Assembly: GCA_963664365.1 (NCBI GenBank)
Contig: OY761144.1
Coordinates: 2,294,001-2,358,000 of the forward strand
DNA length: 64,000 nt
Direction: 5' to 3'
Source: VXRN01 sp963664365
Lineage (GTDB): Bacteria > Chloroflexota > Dehalococcoidia > Lucifugimonadales > UBA1123
Shown: positions 1-7,672 of the stretch, one piece after another
How the letters are laid out: each line of letters starts with the position of its first letter
Position numbering within the stretch: the stretch's first letter is position 1
Notes under the pieces: model-generated
Seen by the model: the letters and a program-made list of their open reading frames with translations, nothing else
Told to the model about the DNA's origin: nothing
Database searches by the model: none
Made by a program: the position numbers and the translations under genes

Positions 1-807
1 AGCGGACAGATTCAGCCCTATCCCGTCGATAGCTCGCTTGGCGCGCTCCCTGGCAGTGTCAATGTAGTCGTCACGGGGTTCATCGCAGTATTCGAAGTAA
101 CATTCGTCGGAGCCGATCCAGTCGGCCCAGTTGCACAGGCCCAAGAACATGTGCTGAAAAGCGGGAGCGGCCGGCAGCGCAGACCCTCCCTGCTTGAACG
201 CCTCAGGGAACCAGTCGCGAAGTCGCTTGCCGATGTCCTCAACGAAGCGGCGCGGACTCAGGTCGCCGAACTTGCGCCAGATAGCCGGGTTCTTGCTCAG
301 GTCACTTTCCAGTTGCAGAGGCTTGCCGTGATGCGAGAGCGTAGCGACCAGCATCCCGCAGACAGTCTCGCCCTCCCTGTCGTCCCAAGTTAGGAAGTCG
401 TCCCACCATCCCAGCGCGTCGAAGAACCACTCGGCGGTCTCTCGATCTTTATTGGCGTCGAGGACCGGAACCATATCGTTAGTGTGGCCGGCCCAACCGG
501 GCTCTCGTCTGCCCTGAAAGTCCTCGGGCCGCCATACCTTTGTCTGAAAGCCCATGTTGGCCTTGCCGATGTCGTGGAGGGCGGCGAACACGGAAAGTCG
601 GGCAATGAGCGACTCGTCTAGGTCGTCGAGGCCGGCGGTCGTGGCGAGACGCTTCCGGATGGTGGGCTGTTGGACCAGGGCCTCGAAGCAGGCGCCGACG
701 TCGGCTAGGTGGTGTTCGAGCAGGTGGATTCGTTTGGGATAGGCGTCGCGCGGCTCGGCCTTTGCCCAGTGGTATCGGGTATAAATCGCGGGTTCCATGT
801 TGTTCAT
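1..807 (-). CDS. cas3: CRISPR-associated Cas3, N-terminal HD nuclease part (runs off left edge)
   Basis: Open to the left edge, 269 codons seen. Cas3 is the helicase-nuclease that degrades DNA marked by the type I Cascade complex. The visible part is the HD (Cas3'') nuclease domain: an early HLADVG segment around residues 20-30, the metal-binding HDIGK motif at residues 78-82 followed by ANMGFQ, a later SHHG motif, and the NWADWIGSDE block typical of Cas3 HD domains. The start is ATG at 807; a second in-frame ATG lies three codons downstream. The helicase domain and the rest of the cas operon would lie outside the window, so the subtype cannot be decided. It reads away from a tRNA-Lys 75 bases upstream. 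No CRISPR array is seen in this window. Confidence 0.88.
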   Translation of the reverse strand, partial: MNNMEPAIYTRYHWAKAEPRDAYPKRIHLLEHHLADVGACFEALVQQPTIRKRLATTAGLDDLDESLIARLSVFAALHDIGKANMGFQTKVWRPEDFQGRREPGWAGHTNDMVPVLDANKDRETAEWFFDALGWWDDFLTWDDREGETVCGMLVATLSHHGKPLQLESDLSKNPAIWRKFGDLSPRRFVEDIGKRLRDWFPEAFKQGGSALPAAPAFQHMFLGLCNWADWIGSDECYFEYCDEPRDDYIDTARERAKRAIDGIGLNLSA

Positions 808-882
808 CGTCACTGCGCTCCCAATAGGCATTGTACAGGTACGCAAACATCCCGTCGCCGGAGGTCGCAGTTCAGGGCGTCA

Positions 883-960
883 TGGTGAGCCGGCTGGGAT
901 TCGAACCCAGGACACCCTGATTAAAAGTCAGGTGCTCTGACCAAGCTGAGCTACCGGCCC
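883..960 (-). tRNA. tRNA-Lys (anticodon TTT)
   Basis: A complete cloverleaf can be read on the minus strand: a 7-bp acceptor stem GGGCCGG/CCGGCTC, a D-arm with AGCTCAG, an anticodon loop CTTTTAA giving TTT (Lys), and a T-arm with GGTTCGAATCC. The discriminator base is A at 886 and a CCA follows at 885-883, so the 3' CCA appears to be genome-encoded. It is directly upstream of, and co-oriented with, the cas3 gene. Confidence 0.95.
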
Positions 961-1037
961 ACGACTGTCGATGAGGGTGATAGTATAGTAGCGTTGGCGG
1001 CGGATCAGTTACAAGACCATTATTCCCGCGAGGCGCT

Positions 1038-1355
1038 ATGCCGAGACCGATCTACGATAAGATACTCGACGTGGTCCGACAGATACCCCACGGCCAGGTC
1101 GCCACTTACGGCCAAGTCGCCATGATCGCCGGAGGCTGCACGCCCCGCATGGTCGGATACTGCCTCGCCGCGCTCGCCGCCGACAACGATGTCCCCTGGC
1201 AGCGCGTAATCAACCACAAGGGGATGGTGAGTCCTCGGACCAGCGGACACGGCAGCCAACTCCAGCGCGAGTTGCTCATCGAAGAAGGCGTGGAGTTCGA
1301 CGCAGGCGGTCGTGTCAGCTTCAGAAAGTTCGGATGGATGGACCCCTATGCCTGA
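1038..1355 (+). CDS. alkyltransferase-like protein (ATL, MGMT-like DNA-binding protein)
   Basis: 105 aa, the size of a stand-alone ATL. It aligns with the C-terminal domain of O6-methylguanine-DNA methyltransferase: helix-turn-helix VATYGQVA (Tyr24), arginine finger in RMVG (Arg37), and the active-site motif as PWQRVI at residues 53-58 in place of PCHRV. Trp54 replaces the methyl-accepting Cys, which is the hallmark of ATL proteins. Known ATLs cannot transfer the alkyl group but bind and flip O6-alkylguanine and hand it to nucleotide excision repair. The gene overlaps the start of mutM by 8 bases, so the two repair genes are probably translated together. Confidence 0.9.
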   Translation: MPRPIYDKILDVVRQIPHGQVATYGQVAMIAGGCTPRMVGYCLAALAADNDVPWQRVINHKGMVSPRTSGHGSQLQRELLIEEGVEFDAGGRVSFRKFGWMDPYA

Positions 1356-2166
1356 AGCCCCGGAATTGCAGGTTGTCGCTGAGTTCCTCGGAGAACGGCT
1401 ACCCAGCAGCGCGATAGCCAGCGCCAACATACTCAAGCCCATCGTCAGGTCGCTGGCGGGCGACATGGAGGAGGATGCCGAGGGGCGCAGGTTCGAGTCG
1501 GTCGAACGAAGAGGCAAGTTCGTGCTGCTAGGACTGTCTGGCGGAAGGTCCGTCGTCATCAACCCCAAGCTGACCGGCGCGCTCCAATACTGCGCCAGCA
1601 AGACCAGGGTGCAGAAGCGCACCTGCGTACGCTTCCGACTCGACGGCGGCGTGGACCTCCGCTATACCGACGACCGGCAGATGGGCCAGTTCTACTACGT
1701 CGGCGATGACCGTGTAGAGCAAGTTCCCGGCATTTCGGAGCAGGGACCGGACGTGTTGGACGATATCGAATTCGACGAGTTCGAGAACCGCCTAAAGAGG
1801 TTCCACGGCGAGATAAAGGGCGTACTGGCAAGGGGGCAGGTCATATCCGGAATAGGCAACGCCTACGCCGACGAGATACTGTTTGCCGCCCGCGTGTACC
1901 CGTTCAGGCGCCGCAAGGAGCTCTCCGAAGACGAGCTCCGCCGCATCCATGCCTGTTCCCGGCAGGTGGTTCTGGAGGCTATCGAAGATGTCAGGGGCCG
2001 AATGGGAGACAGAATAGACCACAAGGTTAGGGACTTCCTCAAGGTACACAACAGGGGCGGCCAGCCCTGCCCCGCCTGCGGCAACAAGATAACCGAGCTC
2101 AGGGCCAACCAGCGCATCACCAGCTACTGCCGCCGATGCCAACCCGGTATGCTGCTCAAGAACTGA
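1348..2166 (+). CDS. mutM: formamidopyrimidine-DNA glycosylase (Fpg/MutM)
   Basis: 272 aa. Bifunctional DNA glycosylase/AP lyase that removes 8-oxoguanine and ring-opened purines. After Met the protein starts PEAPELQ, giving the catalytic Pro2 and Glu3; Lys57 in RRGKFVLLGL is the conserved DNA-contact lysine; the helix-two-turn-helix GIGNAYADEILF follows; and the C-terminus carries a four-cysteine zinc finger (CPAC...CRRC). The ATG at 1348 is chosen because it places Pro2-Glu3 correctly; starting further upstream would bury the catalytic N-terminus. It overlaps the ATL gene. Confidence 0.93.
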   Translation: MPEAPELQVVAEFLGERLPSSAIASANILKPIVRSLAGDMEEDAEGRRFESVERRGKFVLLGLSGGRSVVINPKLTGALQYCASKTRVQKRTCVRFRLDGGVDLRYTDDRQMGQFYYVGDDRVEQVPGISEQGPDVLDDIEFDEFENRLKRFHGEIKGVLARGQVISGIGNAYADEILFAARVYPFRRRKELSEDELRRIHACSRQVVLEAIEDVRGRMGDRIDHKVRDFLKVHNRGGQPCPACGNKITELRANQRITSYCRRCQPGMLLKN

Positions 2167-2261
2167 CCTCTGGGAATCGCCGCCCGGCGGTCGTCACCTT
2201 GATTACTTGCGCCCCAGTACATAGAATTGAGCCGTGGACGGTTGCTCACGTCCCGTGTCTT

Positions 2262-2708
2262 ATGAACAGAAGAAGAAAAGTCCAAGAGATGATGTCCGCC
2301 GGAGGCGTGGTGTACCGCGTCAACGGAGAACGAGGCATAGAAGTCGCGGTCTGCGGCCTGCGCTGCCCTCCCCTACGCGCGCTGCCAAAGGGAACCCCGG
2401 ATCCCGGCGAGACCGAGGAGCAGACCGCGCTCAGGGAGGTCCGCGAGGAGACCGGCCTCGAAGTAGTTTCCGAACACTACATAGACAGTATAGAATACTG
2501 GTTCGTGCGTTCCCAGGACGGAGTCAGATGCCACAAGGTAGTACACTTCTACCTGATGAAGGCCGTGGGCGGAGACATCTCCCAACACGACCACGAATTC
2601 GACTTCGTAACGTGGACGCCCGCTGAAGACTGCCGCCGGACTCTCACCTACGAGAACGAGGTGAAAATTGTTCAAAAAGGTCTTTCCCTGGTCGATCGGG
2701 AAGCCTGA
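2262..2708 (+). CDS. Nudix hydrolase
   Basis: 148 aa. The full Nudix box (GX5EX7REUXEEXGU) is present from Gly44 to Leu66: Gly44, Glu50, then REVREETGL. Nudix enzymes hydrolyse nucleoside diphosphates linked to another group; the substrate cannot be read from the motif. The N-terminus is basic (NRRRK), then MMSAGGVVY begins the fold. The ATG at 2262 was chosen; 2289 is a plausible alternative behind a purine-rich stretch. It overlaps the next gene by 41 bases. Confidence 0.85.
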   Translation: MNRRRKVQEMMSAGGVVYRVNGERGIEVAVCGLRCPPLRALPKGTPDPGETEEQTALREVREETGLEVVSEHYIDSIEYWFVRSQDGVRCHKVVHFYLMKAVGGDISQHDHEFDFVTWTPAEDCRRTLTYENEVKIVQKGLSLVDREA

Positions 2709-3300
2709 TCGGATTGAGGGACGCGACAACGTCCTCATCTCCGGCGATAAGATAGTCCTGCGCGAAAAGCGCGCCTCGGACATTCCCGACGACTACGAGT
2801 GGCGCTCCGACCCTGAGCTCGCCGAACTCGACGCCACCCGCCCATTGCACATGAGCTACTCAGACTTCGACCGATACTCCAGGCAGGAGCTATCATCCCC
2901 TGCCCTCAGGTCGAAGAGGCTCGCCGTGGACACCGCCGACGGCGTACACATCGGCAACGTCATGTTCTACGACATAGACCTGCGCGACGGCGAAGCCGAG
3001 CTAGGCATCATGATCGGCAACAAAGACTACTGGGGACAGGGATACGGCACCGAGACCGTCAAGCTGCTCCTCGACCACATGTTTGAGGCATACCCCTTCA
3101 GCCGCGTCTATCTCCATACCCTGGAATGGAATCGCCGCGCGCAGAAGAGCTTCCACAAATCCGGCTTCAAGGATGTCAAGCCCGTGCGCCGCAGCGGATT
3201 CGACTTCATTCTCATGGAGATATGGCGGCACGAATGGGACGCCGTGAGAAACGGAAGCGACGCCAACGGCGCCCGCGCCTCCGAACTTGCCGCAAATTGA
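2668..3300 (+). CDS. GNAT family N-acetyltransferase (RimJ/RimL-like)
   Basis: 210 aa. The acetyl-CoA-binding motif A is read as WGQGYGTETVKLLLDHMFE (the Q/RxxGxG/A signature), preceded by a strand ELGIMIG and followed by VYLHTLEWNRRAQKSFHKSGF, the usual N-A-x-S-x-K-x-G-F end of motif B in RimJ/RimL-type enzymes. It probably acetylates an amino group on a small molecule or protein; the substrate is unknown. The start is TTG at 2668 with GAGGTG about 4 bases upstream, inside the end of the Nudix gene, which suggests translational coupling. Confidence 0.82.
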   Translation: MFKKVFPWSIGKPDRIEGRDNVLISGDKIVLREKRASDIPDDYEWRSDPELAELDATRPLHMSYSDFDRYSRQELSSPALRSKRLAVDTADGVHIGNVMFYDIDLRDGEAELGIMIGNKDYWGQGYGTETVKLLLDHMFEAYPFSRVYLHTLEWNRRAQKSFHKSGFKDVKPVRRSGFDFILMEIWRHEWDAVRNGSDANGARASELAAN

Positions 3301-3352
3301 CACCGATTTGGCCCAGTGAATATAATCCCCATGCTAAAGAGGGCCTATCCCA

Positions 3353-3490
3353 ATGCCAAAACGAACATATCAACCCAAGAAGAGACGGCGTATGCGCGTC
3401 CACGGATTCAGGGCGCGAATGCGTACCAAGAGCGGCAGAAGCGTCATCAAGAGGCGGATGTTCAAGGGCCGCCAAAGGCTGACGGTCTGA
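3353..3490 (+). CDS. rpmH: 50S ribosomal protein L34
   Basis: 45 aa, too short for many gene callers. The protein starts MPKRTYQPKKRRRMRVHGF and ends RMFKGRQRLTV, closely matching bacterial L34. It is followed at once by rnpA, yidD and, after one extra gene, yidC and jag, the conserved order found near the replication origin in many bacteria. dnaA is not in the window. Confidence 0.95.
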   Translation: MPKRTYQPKKRRRMRVHGFRARMRTKSGRSVIKRRMFKGRQRLTV

Positions 3491-3537
3491 GACTCCGAGC
3501 CGGACGCGTCACCGCCTGTACGGACATCAACGCGCAC

Positions 3538-3873
3538 ATGCACTTCGAGCGCCGACTCAGAAAGACCCGCGACTTCGCGACGGTCAGGCGCGAGGGCAAG
3601 AGCCGGTCCGACGGGAGGTTGGTCGTCATCGCGCGGCGCAGCGAAGCCAAGACTCGCTTCGGATTCTCCGTAAGCAAGCGGCTCGGCAAGGCCGTCACTC
3701 GAAACAAGATCAAACGGCGGCTGAAGTCCGCGGCGGCCTCGGCAAGAGTCCAAGAGGGTTGGGACGTGGTTGTAATCGCGAGGCAGGGCGCGGCGCCTTC
3801 TACATACTGGCAGCTAAGGCGGTCCATGAACCGGCTGCTCAAGCGGCTCGGCATATCTATATCGAAAAACTAA
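3538..3873 (+). CDS. rnpA: ribonuclease P protein component
   Basis: 111 aa. Basic protein that assists the RNase P RNA in removing tRNA 5' leaders. Visible signatures are RRLRKTRDF near the N-terminus, FGFSVSKRLGKAV, and the RNxxKRxxK RNR motif (RNKIKRRLK). The ATG at 3538 gives a normal-length RnpA; the frame stays open upstream through rpmH without homology. It lies between rpmH and yidD as usual. Confidence 0.93.
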   Translation: MHFERRLRKTRDFATVRREGKSRSDGRLVVIARRSEAKTRFGFSVSKRLGKAVTRNKIKRRLKSAAASARVQEGWDVVVIARQGAAPSTYWQLRRSMNRLLKRLGISISKN

Positions 3874-3890
3874 ACGGCACGGAGGTTCGC

Positions 3891-4103
3891 TTGATTCGCA
3901 GATTGGCCCTTGGGGGCATCAGGATTTACCAGGGCGCGGTATCGCCCTACCTTCCCCCATCGTGCCGGTACGACCCGTCCTGCTCCGACTACGCATACGA
4001 AGCGGTCGCCAAGTACGGCCTCCCTAAAGGAGCATGGATGGCTATGAAACGTCTCGGCCGCTGCCGACCCTTCGGCGCGCGCGGATTCGACCCCGTGCGG
4101 TAA
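3891..4103 (+). CDS. yidD: membrane protein insertion efficiency factor YidD
   Basis: 70 aa. It has the family signature: IRIYQGAVSPYLPPSCRYDPSCSDYA followed by YG and a GRCRPFGARGFDPV ending, where the two cysteines of CRYDPSC are conserved. YidD proteins are small peripheral membrane factors that help YidC-dependent insertion. The start is TTG at 3891 with a strong GGAGG at 3881-3885. Confidence 0.92.
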   Translation: MIRRLALGGIRIYQGAVSPYLPPSCRYDPSCSDYAYEAVAKYGLPKGAWMAMKRLGRCRPFGARGFDPVR

Positions 4104-4107
4104 CGCT

Positions 4108-5262
4108 GTGATTCGAGCTCAGAATTTGAGAAAGCCCGCCCTCGCCTTCATCCTCATCGGATTGGTCGTCCTGTCCGCCTGCGACACCGCCCGAATCGGC
4201 GCGCCCAAAGGCTGGTCGGCCGGCGCCGTCCAAGACGACGTCCTATACATCGGCACAATGGAGGGCGAAGTCCTCGCAGTAAACAAGCTCACCGGCGATA
4301 CCCAATGGCGGCGCGAACTGCCCACCGAGCAGGACGCCGACCGCGCCATCTATGGACGACCCGCCGTCGGCGACGGCGTCATCATCGTCGGAGGATACGA
4401 CGGACGACTCTACGCCTACGACGACACCGGAGATCCCCTATGGCAGGAGCCCCTCACCGGAAGGATCGTCGGCGGCCCCACCGTCCATCAAGGAATCGTC
4501 CTCGTCGGCACCGGAGAGGTCTCATCATCGAACGGCTCCGGCGGCGCCCTTCACGCCATCACTATCGAGACCAACGATTCCGCTTGGAGCTATCGCACCG
4601 CCGGACCGATATGGTCCACCCCGGTGGTTGCGGACGGCGTCGCATACGTCGGATCGCTCGACCACAAGGTACACGCCGTCAACGTCGAGGACGGCAAACG
4701 CAAGTGGACGTACCCCACCGGCGGCGCGATCGTCTCAAGCATCGCCCTACATGAAGGACTGGTCATATTCGGCGGGTTCGACAGCGCCCTCTACGCGCTG
4801 GACGCCGAGTCCGGCAGCCTCGTCTGGGAGTTCCGCGGCTCCACGAGGTGGTACTGGTCAACTCCGCTGGTCCACCAGGGAGTCGTTTACGCCCCGTCAC
4901 TCGATGGAACGCTCTACGCCCTCGACGCAGCCAACGGAACGCTAAAGTGGCGCTACGAGACCGAAGGCCAGCTTGTCGGAGCGCCTGCAGTCGTCAACGA
5001 CCTCATCGCCGTTCCGATTGCCGACGGTGGAGACTCCAAGATCGCCCTCCTCGAACTCAACGGCAGCGAGCAGGCCGCCTGCAAGATAGGCGCCGACGTC
5101 CGAACCTCCCTTGAGGTCTCGGACGACCTGATATACTTTGGAGCCACAGACCACACAATCAGGGCGCTTCGAGTGAAGCCCAGCGGCAACCCGGACGAGG
5201 AATGGGTATTCGTCACCAATGCGGACGACCCCCATCCCCCCGATCGCGCCAGGGCTTGCTAG
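4108..5262 (+). CDS. PQQ-like beta-propeller lipoprotein (BamB-like)
   Basis: 384 aa, GTG start. A signal peptide ends in a lipobox LSAC (Cys at about residue 25), so the protein should be lipid-anchored outside the cytoplasmic membrane. The rest is a run of PQQ/WD-type blades, visible as repeated VYVGSLD-KVHAVN, ALYALDAESGSLVWEF and LYALDAANGTLKWRY units. This is the fold of BamB and of quinoprotein propellers, but no catalytic residues were recognised and a BamB role is doubtful in a lineage that may lack a classical outer membrane. It is inserted between yidD and yidC with 4 and 12 base gaps, so it is probably co-transcribed with the membrane insertion genes. Confidence 0.82.
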   Translation: MIRAQNLRKPALAFILIGLVVLSACDTARIGAPKGWSAGAVQDDVLYIGTMEGEVLAVNKLTGDTQWRRELPTEQDADRAIYGRPAVGDGVIIVGGYDGRLYAYDDTGDPLWQEPLTGRIVGGPTVHQGIVLVGTGEVSSSNGSGGALHAITIETNDSAWSYRTAGPIWSTPVVADGVAYVGSLDHKVHAVNVEDGKRKWTYPTGGAIVSSIALHEGLVIFGGFDSALYALDAESGSLVWEFRGSTRWYWSTPLVHQGVVYAPSLDGTLYALDAANGTLKWRYETEGQLVGAPAVVNDLIAVPIADGGDSKIALLELNGSEQAACKIGADVRTSLEVSDDLIYFGATDHTIRALRVKPSGNPDEEWVFVTNADDPHPPDRARAC

Positions 5263-5274
5263 TCAGGATATCCC

Positions 5275-6201
5275 TTGGAATTCATAATAGACACTTGGAA
5301 CCAGATCATCATCCAGCCGATGATAAATACGCTGGTGCTCCTATACTCCTGGCTGTTCCTCGATTTCGGCATAGCTATCATCGCTTTTACGCTAATCGTG
5401 CGGGTCATCCTCATACCCCTAACGGTCAAGCAGAGCCGCCAGATCAAGGCAATGACCGCGCTCCAACCCAAAATGAAGGAGATTCAGGAAAAGCACAAGG
5501 GCGATAGGCAGCGAGCGTCACGCGAAACGATGGCCCTGTACAAGGAACAGGGCGTCAATCCCCTCGGATGCCTCGGCCCAATGTTCATACAGTTCCCAAT
5601 CTGGATCGGACTCTACCAAGCCATCCTCCAGACAGTCCCCTCCAAGCCCGAAAGCCTCGTCGGGCTCTCCCAGCACCTGTACGACTGGCTGCCCCAGGTC
5701 CACAGCGTAATACCCATAGACAGCAGTTTCCTATGGATGGATCTCGCCGCGCCCGACCCCTCGCCCGTCGTCATGCCGATCCTCGTCGGCGCCTCCATGT
5801 GGGTCATGCAGAAGATGACCACCATGCCCACCGCCGACGAACGCCAGGCCTCCACCAACCGAATCATGCTCTGGATGATGCCGGCAATGTTCGGCTTCTT
5901 CACCCTCAACTTCCCCAGCGGACTGGCATTGTACTGGGTGGTGTCCAACGTCGTCGGCGTCGTCATTCAGGGATTCGTCACCGGATGGGACCCGATTCTG
6001 AAACTGCTCAAATTCAACCGTCAGGAGGAAGCGCAGGCCGACGTCACGCCCGTGACAGCCGCTTCGATCGCCCCTCCTACCGTCGAGGAGACGAACGATG
6101 AACGAGATCGAAATAACCGGCAGGACGGTAGAAGAGGCAATCGAAGTCGCCCTAAAGGAACTAGACGCCGATCGCAGCGACGTAGAAATAGACGTCGTTA
6201 G
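5275..6201 (+). CDS. yidC: membrane protein insertase YidC/Oxa1 family
   Basis: 308 aa, TTG start. It is the short form without the large periplasmic domain of Gram-negative YidC. Helix 1 (about residues 23-45) is followed by the cytoplasmic loop IPLTVKQSRQIKAMTALQPKMKEIQ and KEQGVNPLGCLGP, then IQFPIWIGLYQAI, a further helix pair and FPSGLALYWVVSN, all typical of the family. The C-terminal tail is extremely Arg-rich (16 Arg in the last 34 residues) and is encoded entirely inside the first 104 bases of jag in another frame. In Oxa1 and some bacterial YidCs such tails bind the ribosome; whether this one does is inference. Confidence 0.93.
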   Translation: MEFIIDTWNQIIIQPMINTLVLLYSWLFLDFGIAIIAFTLIVRVILIPLTVKQSRQIKAMTALQPKMKEIQEKHKGDRQRASRETMALYKEQGVNPLGCLGPMFIQFPIWIGLYQAILQTVPSKPESLVGLSQHLYDWLPQVHSVIPIDSSFLWMDLAAPDPSPVVMPILVGASMWVMQKMTTMPTADERQASTNRIMLWMMPAMFGFFTLNFPSGLALYWVVSNVVGVVIQGFVTGWDPILKLLKFNRQEEAQADVTPVTAASIAPPTVEETNDERDRNNRQDGRRGNRSRPKGTRRRSQRRRNRRR

Positions 6202-6733
6202 CCGAGGAAAGGCCGGACTGCTCGGAATCGGCTCGGAGCCCGCCAAAGTCCACGTCAAGCTCCTCGACTCTCCCCCCGAGACCGTCACCGTGGCCTCCGA
6301 AGTCATAGACTCTCTCATCTCTCTGATGGATGCCGAAGTCATACTCACGCTAAAGCAGATGCACAACGACGACCTCGACGGACCCATCTTCGAAATTGAA
6401 GGCGACGACGCCGGACTCCTCATAGGACGAAAGGGCGAAACGCTAAAGACCTTCCAATTCCTCGTCAGGTACATCGTCAGCCAGAGGCTGGACGACCGCG
6501 TCAACCTCATGATCGACGTCGAAGGATACCAAGAGCGGCGTCGCCAATCGCTCGCCAACATGGCCCGACGGGTAGCCCGCAGAGTCACCGACACAGGCCA
6601 GCCGATCACCCTGGAGCCGATGCCCTCCAACGAGCGCAGGATCGTACACCTCACCCTCTCCAACCATCCCAAGGTCACCACCGAAAGCACAGGCGCCGGC
6701 AGCACCAGGCAAGTCGTCATCCTGCTAAAATAG
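6098..6733 (+). CDS. jag: Jag/KhpB RNA-binding protein (Jag-N, KH, R3H domains)
   Basis: 211 aa. The Jag N-terminal domain (EITGRTVEEAIEVALKEL) is followed by a linker, a KH domain with the GxxG loop in LLIGRKGETL (around residues 107-116), and an R3H domain with EPMPSNERRIVHLTL near the C-terminus. KhpB/Jag binds RNA, often with KhpA, and is usually encoded next to yidC. The ATG at 6098 has GAGGAGA 6 bases upstream, so this start is well supported although it lies inside the yidC reading frame. Confidence 0.92.
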   Translation: MNEIEITGRTVEEAIEVALKELDADRSDVEIDVVSRGKAGLLGIGSEPAKVHVKLLDSPPETVTVASEVIDSLISLMDAEVILTLKQMHNDDLDGPIFEIEGDDAGLLIGRKGETLKTFQFLVRYIVSQRLDDRVNLMIDVEGYQERRRQSLANMARRVARRVTDTGQPITLEPMPSNERRIVHLTLSNHPKVTTESTGAGSTRQVVILLK

Positions 6734-6791
6734 ACACCCTTCGGACAACAATCCCCTCTCCCTTGACCGGAGACGGCGGAATCAACCAAAT

Positions 6792-6829
6792 CCCCTCTCC
6801 CTTGAGGGAGAGGGCTAGGGTGAGGGTGA
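6792..6829. repeat. dispersed hairpin repeat, copy 1
   Basis: A perfect 10-bp stem with a 2-base loop at 6793-6814 (CCCTCTCCCT / AGGGAGAGGG), followed by CTAGGGTGAGGGTGA. The same unit occurs again at 7632-7669, and a partial copy lies at 6751-6767. The last bases (GAGGGTGA) sit at Shine-Dalgarno distance from the start of the first crotonase. The unit resembles a REP-like intergenic repeat common in many genomes. Confidence 0.85.
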
Positions 6830-6831
6830 AA

Positions 6832-7560
6832 ATGCCAACAAAACACATCCAAACCCTAACCCTCCCGGCCACCCGCCTCATAGACTTCGGTCTCGTGGCA
6901 GACCTCTCCCAACGCATCGCCGCCGTCCGCCAAGACGACCACGTCTGGGCCGTCGTGCTCGACTCCCAAGGCGACCACTTCTGCCTCGGAACCGACCCCG
7001 ACGCGCTCTCCGGCGACCACGCCGGTTTCGGCCCGCTCAGGCTCGCCCAGCGCGTCGCCGAGATAGAAAAGCCCGTCATCTGCGCCATCCACGGATCCGC
7101 TTATGACCAGGGACTCGAAGTCGCCCTGGCCTGCGACATTCGCATAGCCGACGCCGACGCAAGATTCAGGATGGGACACATCCTGACAGGCGGAATGCCC
7201 TGGGATGGCGGAACGCAGCGACTCCCGAGGCTCATCGGCCCCTCGCGGACACACGACATGCTGCTCACCGGCAGGGAGTTGGACGCCGCCGAAGCGCTCG
7301 ACTTCGGCATCGTCAACGAAGTCGTCGCTCCCGGCAAGGCCGGCCGACGCGCCCACCAACTCGCCGAGTCCATAACCGAGCACGGCCCGATCGCGATGCG
7401 TTACCTAAAAGAAGCCGTCCTCAGCGGCATGGACGCCGATCTGCGGCAGGGCCTAAGACTGGAAGCCGACCTCAGCTTCCTACTCCAGTCCACCGACGAC
7501 CGTCGAGAGGGAATCGAATCGTTCCTACAACGCCGCAAGCCAACATACACAGGCCAATGA
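6832..7560 (+). CDS. enoyl-CoA hydratase/isomerase family (crotonase) protein, atypical active site
   Basis: 242 aa. Crotonase fold: CLGTDPDAL corresponds to the usual CAGADLKE segment, AIHGSAYDQGLEVALACDIRIA forms the oxyanion-hole helix, then GGTQRLPRLIG and a TDDRREGI...F tail. In hydratases two glutamates are catalytic. The first is kept (Glu96), but the second, normally in a PE motif, is His116 (RMGH), so simple hydratase activity is doubtful; other crotonase reactions are possible. ATG at 6832 follows the repeat that supplies a GAGGGTGA Shine-Dalgarno. It is paired with a second crotonase downstream. Confidence 0.83.
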   Translation: MPTKHIQTLTLPATRLIDFGLVADLSQRIAAVRQDDHVWAVVLDSQGDHFCLGTDPDALSGDHAGFGPLRLAQRVAEIEKPVICAIHGSAYDQGLEVALACDIRIADADARFRMGHILTGGMPWDGGTQRLPRLIGPSRTHDMLLTGRELDAAEALDFGIVNEVVAPGKAGRRAHQLAESITEHGPIAMRYLKEAVLSGMDADLRQGLRLEADLSFLLQSTDDRREGIESFLQRRKPTYTGQ

Positions 7561-7631
7561 TCCTTACAACAATACCCACCAGAGGCAGACCCTCGTGGCT
7601 GCCCTCCCAGCCCAAGTGCCAGCCAACACAT

Positions 7632-7669
7632 CCCCTCTCCCTTGAGGGAGAGGGCTAGGGTGAGGGTGA
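7632..7669. repeat. dispersed hairpin repeat, copy 2
   Basis: Second copy of the unit at 6792-6829, with the perfect 22-base hairpin at 7633-7654 and the same CTAGGGTGAGGGTGA tail. It again ends directly in front of a crotonase start codon (GTG at 7673). Confidence 0.85.
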
Positions 7670-7672
7670 CCC

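Noticed and set aside
5731..6852. A 373-codon minus-strand open frame opposite yidC and jag
   Set aside because: It lies antisense to two well-recognised genes and has Ser/Arg-rich composition.
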